DNA of 64,000 nt, taken from contig NZ_QKTU01000009.1 in the NCBI RefSeq assembly GCF_003234565.1, forward strand, positions 1 through 64,000, read 5' to 3'. Positions 62,679-64,000 of the stretch are shown in pieces (the stretch's first letter is position 1; each line of letters starts with the position of its first letter). The position numbers and the translations under genes were made by a program. The DNA comes from Curtobacterium sp. MCBD17_013. Its GTDB lineage: Bacteria > Actinomycetota > Actinomycetes > Actinomycetales > Microbacteriaceae. The notes beneath the pieces are model-generated. The model was not told where the DNA came from and made no database searches. It saw nothing but the letters and a program-made list of their open reading frames with translations.

Positions 62679-63153
62679 CTATCGAGACGGCTCAGATGGC
62701 GGCCGTGCAGTGCTCAGGACGAGGCGTACCGCCTGTTTCGCTTCGTCTGGGACGAGCTGTTCATCATCGAGCGAGGTCGCGGCGACCCAGCTGGGGGCGT
62801 ACTCGTTGGAGTCGGATGCTCGGTGTAGCTCCGGTCCTCCGAGCGACACATCCGTGAAGGTCATCCGCACGACGAAGTACGCCGCAGGCACATCGCTGTC
62901 TACGGGGACGTCGAGCAGCTCGCCCACGTCGCATCAAGCCCGGTCTCTTCGCAGGTTCGCGACGGCAGGCCTCACGTAGGTTCCCGCTCTCTTCGACGCC
63001 GCCTCCGGGGAGCACGCAGCAGCTCCGGCCGTTTTTGAACCGTCGGATCACGAGCACCTGCTCGTCGTGCACGACGACTGCCGCTAAGCAGTCAAGCTGG
63101 CGGTCAACGCCGATACGAGACAAACTGATGCCGGAACAGACAGTCTGAAACAC
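62679..63153 (-). pseudogene. Nudix hydrolase remnant
   Basis: First frame: CLAAVVVHDEQVLVIRRF and LPGGGVEESGNLREACRREPAKRPG, a degraded Nudix box lacking the REUxEE glutamates. Second frame (from about 62925): GELLDVPVDSDVPAAYFVVRM to EYAPSWVAATSLDDEQLVP. One or two frameshifts near 62925 break the gene. Confidence 0.78.
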
Positions 63154-63471
63154 TTCCAGACATTCTCACCCGCTTAGTCACAACTTGCCCGTGTGCTGCT
63201 TGAGCTGGGGATTCCCGTATACCTGTCTCGCGAGAATGCCCGGTGAAGGTGCCCTAAGTGCTACAGGTCGAAGTCGCCTCTCGTGGTCCCGCGGGTCGAT
63301 GGCGGATTGGTCGCGGGCGACGGAAGCCGACCGGTCGTGCAGCCCGGGATACTCGGCACGGCCCGCGAGTGCGACTGGACCCGTCGTCGCTGCCAAACAA
63401 CCTGTCCTTATCGGTATTTCGGACACGTTGTGCGGCAGTCGGACAAGTTAGCTGGCGGACGACACGTTCCC
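63154..63471. other. Interval with no recognisable gene
   Basis: About 320 bp between the Nudix remnant and the dnaB stop. Short overlapping frames exist on both strands, but none shows a family signature or a ribosome-binding site. Read as degraded sequence. Confidence 0.5.
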
Positions 63472-64000
63472 CTACTGCGGCATGTCCACGAACCGCGAGA
63501 ACATCCCGTGGAACGCCACCGTGATCGTGTCCGTCGGCCCGTTGCGGTGCTTCGCGACGATGAAGTCCGCCTCGCCCTGCCGCGGGTTGTCCTTCTCGTA
63601 GGCGGACTCGCGGTGCAGCAGGATCACCATGTCGGCGTCCTGCTCGATCGAGCCCGACTCGCGCAGGTCCGAGATCTGGGGCTTCTTGTCCGCGCGCTGC
63701 TCGGGGCCACGGTTGAGCTGCGAGAGCGCGATGACCGGGACTTGGAGCTCCTTGGCCATGAGCTTGAGCGCACGCGAGAACTCCGAGACCTCTTGCTGGC
63801 GACTCTCGACGCGCTTGCCGCTCGTCATGAGCTGCAGGTAGTCGATGACGACGAGCTTGAGGTCGTGCTGCTGCTTGAGCCGCCGGCACTTGGCTCGGAT
63901 CTCGACGAGCGTCATGTTGGGGGAGTCGTCGATGAAGAACGGGGCGTCGTTGATGCGACCGCGGGTCTGGGCGATGGTCGTCCAGTCGCGGGCGTCGACG
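63472..64000 (-). CDS. dnaB: Replicative DNA helicase DnaB (C-terminal part)
   Basis: The window edge cuts the gene; the last about 175 residues are present. RecA-like helicase core: IAQTRGRINDAPFFIDDSPN, Walker B region LKLVVIDYLQLM, PVIALSQLNRGPEQR, and QISDLRESGSIEQDADMVILLHRE, then VAKHRNGPTDTITVAFHGMFSRF. Ring-shaped helicase unwinding DNA at the replication fork. Core chromosomal gene marking the right border of the accessory region. Confidence 0.97.
   Translation of the reverse strand, partial: VDARDWTTIAQTRGRINDAPFFIDDSPNMTLVEIRAKCRRLKQQHDLKLVVIDYLQLMTSGKRVESRQQEVSEFSRALKLMAKELQVPVIALSQLNRGPEQRADKKPQISDLRESGSIEQDADMVILLHRESAYEKDNPRQGEADFIVAKHRNGPTDTITVAFHGMFSRFVDMPQ

Noticed and set aside
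63178-63524. 82-88 residue frames between the Nudix remnant and dnaB
   Set aside because: Low-quality composition, no start signals, and partly antisense to dnaB.

Overview
The window is a high-GC (about 70% by eye) stretch of an actinobacterial chromosome. Dense overlapping reading frames, many GTG starts, ATGA/GTGA stop-start overlaps, Actinobacteria-type TetR/LacI/AraC regulators and a dnaB gene at the right edge fit a Microbacteriaceae-like organism (Curtobacterium or a relative). The genus is inference from gene style, not proven.

Left part (1-13,000): an iron-siderophore ABC importer (fused double permease, lipoprotein, ATPase) behind a perfect 19-bp DtxR/IdeR-type iron box; a TetR/SMP-30/YdeI-like cluster; a DHA2 multidrug MFS pump; an MMPL/RND exporter with its TetR; and a predicted permease with a His-rich tail behind a CsoR-like operator. 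13,000-22,500: AraC regulator, AzlCD amino-acid exporter, a stand-alone TIR-domain protein (candidate NAD-consuming defence effector), DUF805 membrane protein, a CPBP protease/histidine kinase/response regulator operon, a small membrane protein, an intact IS481-family element with 6-bp TCTAGG target duplication, and a PhzF-family protein.

22,500-31,150: redox enzymes and efflux pumps, several with adjacent TetR genes and clear palindromic operators in divergent promoters. Between 25,716 and 26,041 lies a scar built from near-identical copies of three other places in the window: the 3' end of the FAD monooxygenase gene (27,165), an internal piece of the triosephosphate-isomerase-like gene (32,085) and an intergenic hairpin (23,465). 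31,155-38,805: a tetritol/tetrulose (erythritol-type) catabolic cluster. It has an MHS transporter, a zinc alcohol dehydrogenase, a LacI regulator, a DhaK-DhaL type tetrulose kinase, an RpiB-type isomerase, a TIM-type isomerase and a sugar-phosphate epimerase. Together these would take a C4 polyol to D-erythrose-4-phosphate.

39,000-60,000: an accessory region with an MFS transporter, a frameshifted GrpB-like gene, a P-loop kinase, SDR/TetR pair, an orphan VbhA-like antitoxin, a second MMPL exporter, a Baeyer-Villiger monooxygenase with TetR, a second two-component system, an esterase, a DHA2 pump with TetR, and a MarR-controlled module (NmrA-like reductase, F420-reductase-like protein, DoxX, VOC dioxygenase, SnoaL-like protein). 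Right end (60,300-64,000): a lower-GC SIR2-domain protein (second candidate NAD-consuming defence effector), then about 1.6 kb of decaying fragments (MFS, Lrp/AsnC, Nudix), and the 3' part of dnaB. I saw no tRNA, rRNA or CRISPR array.
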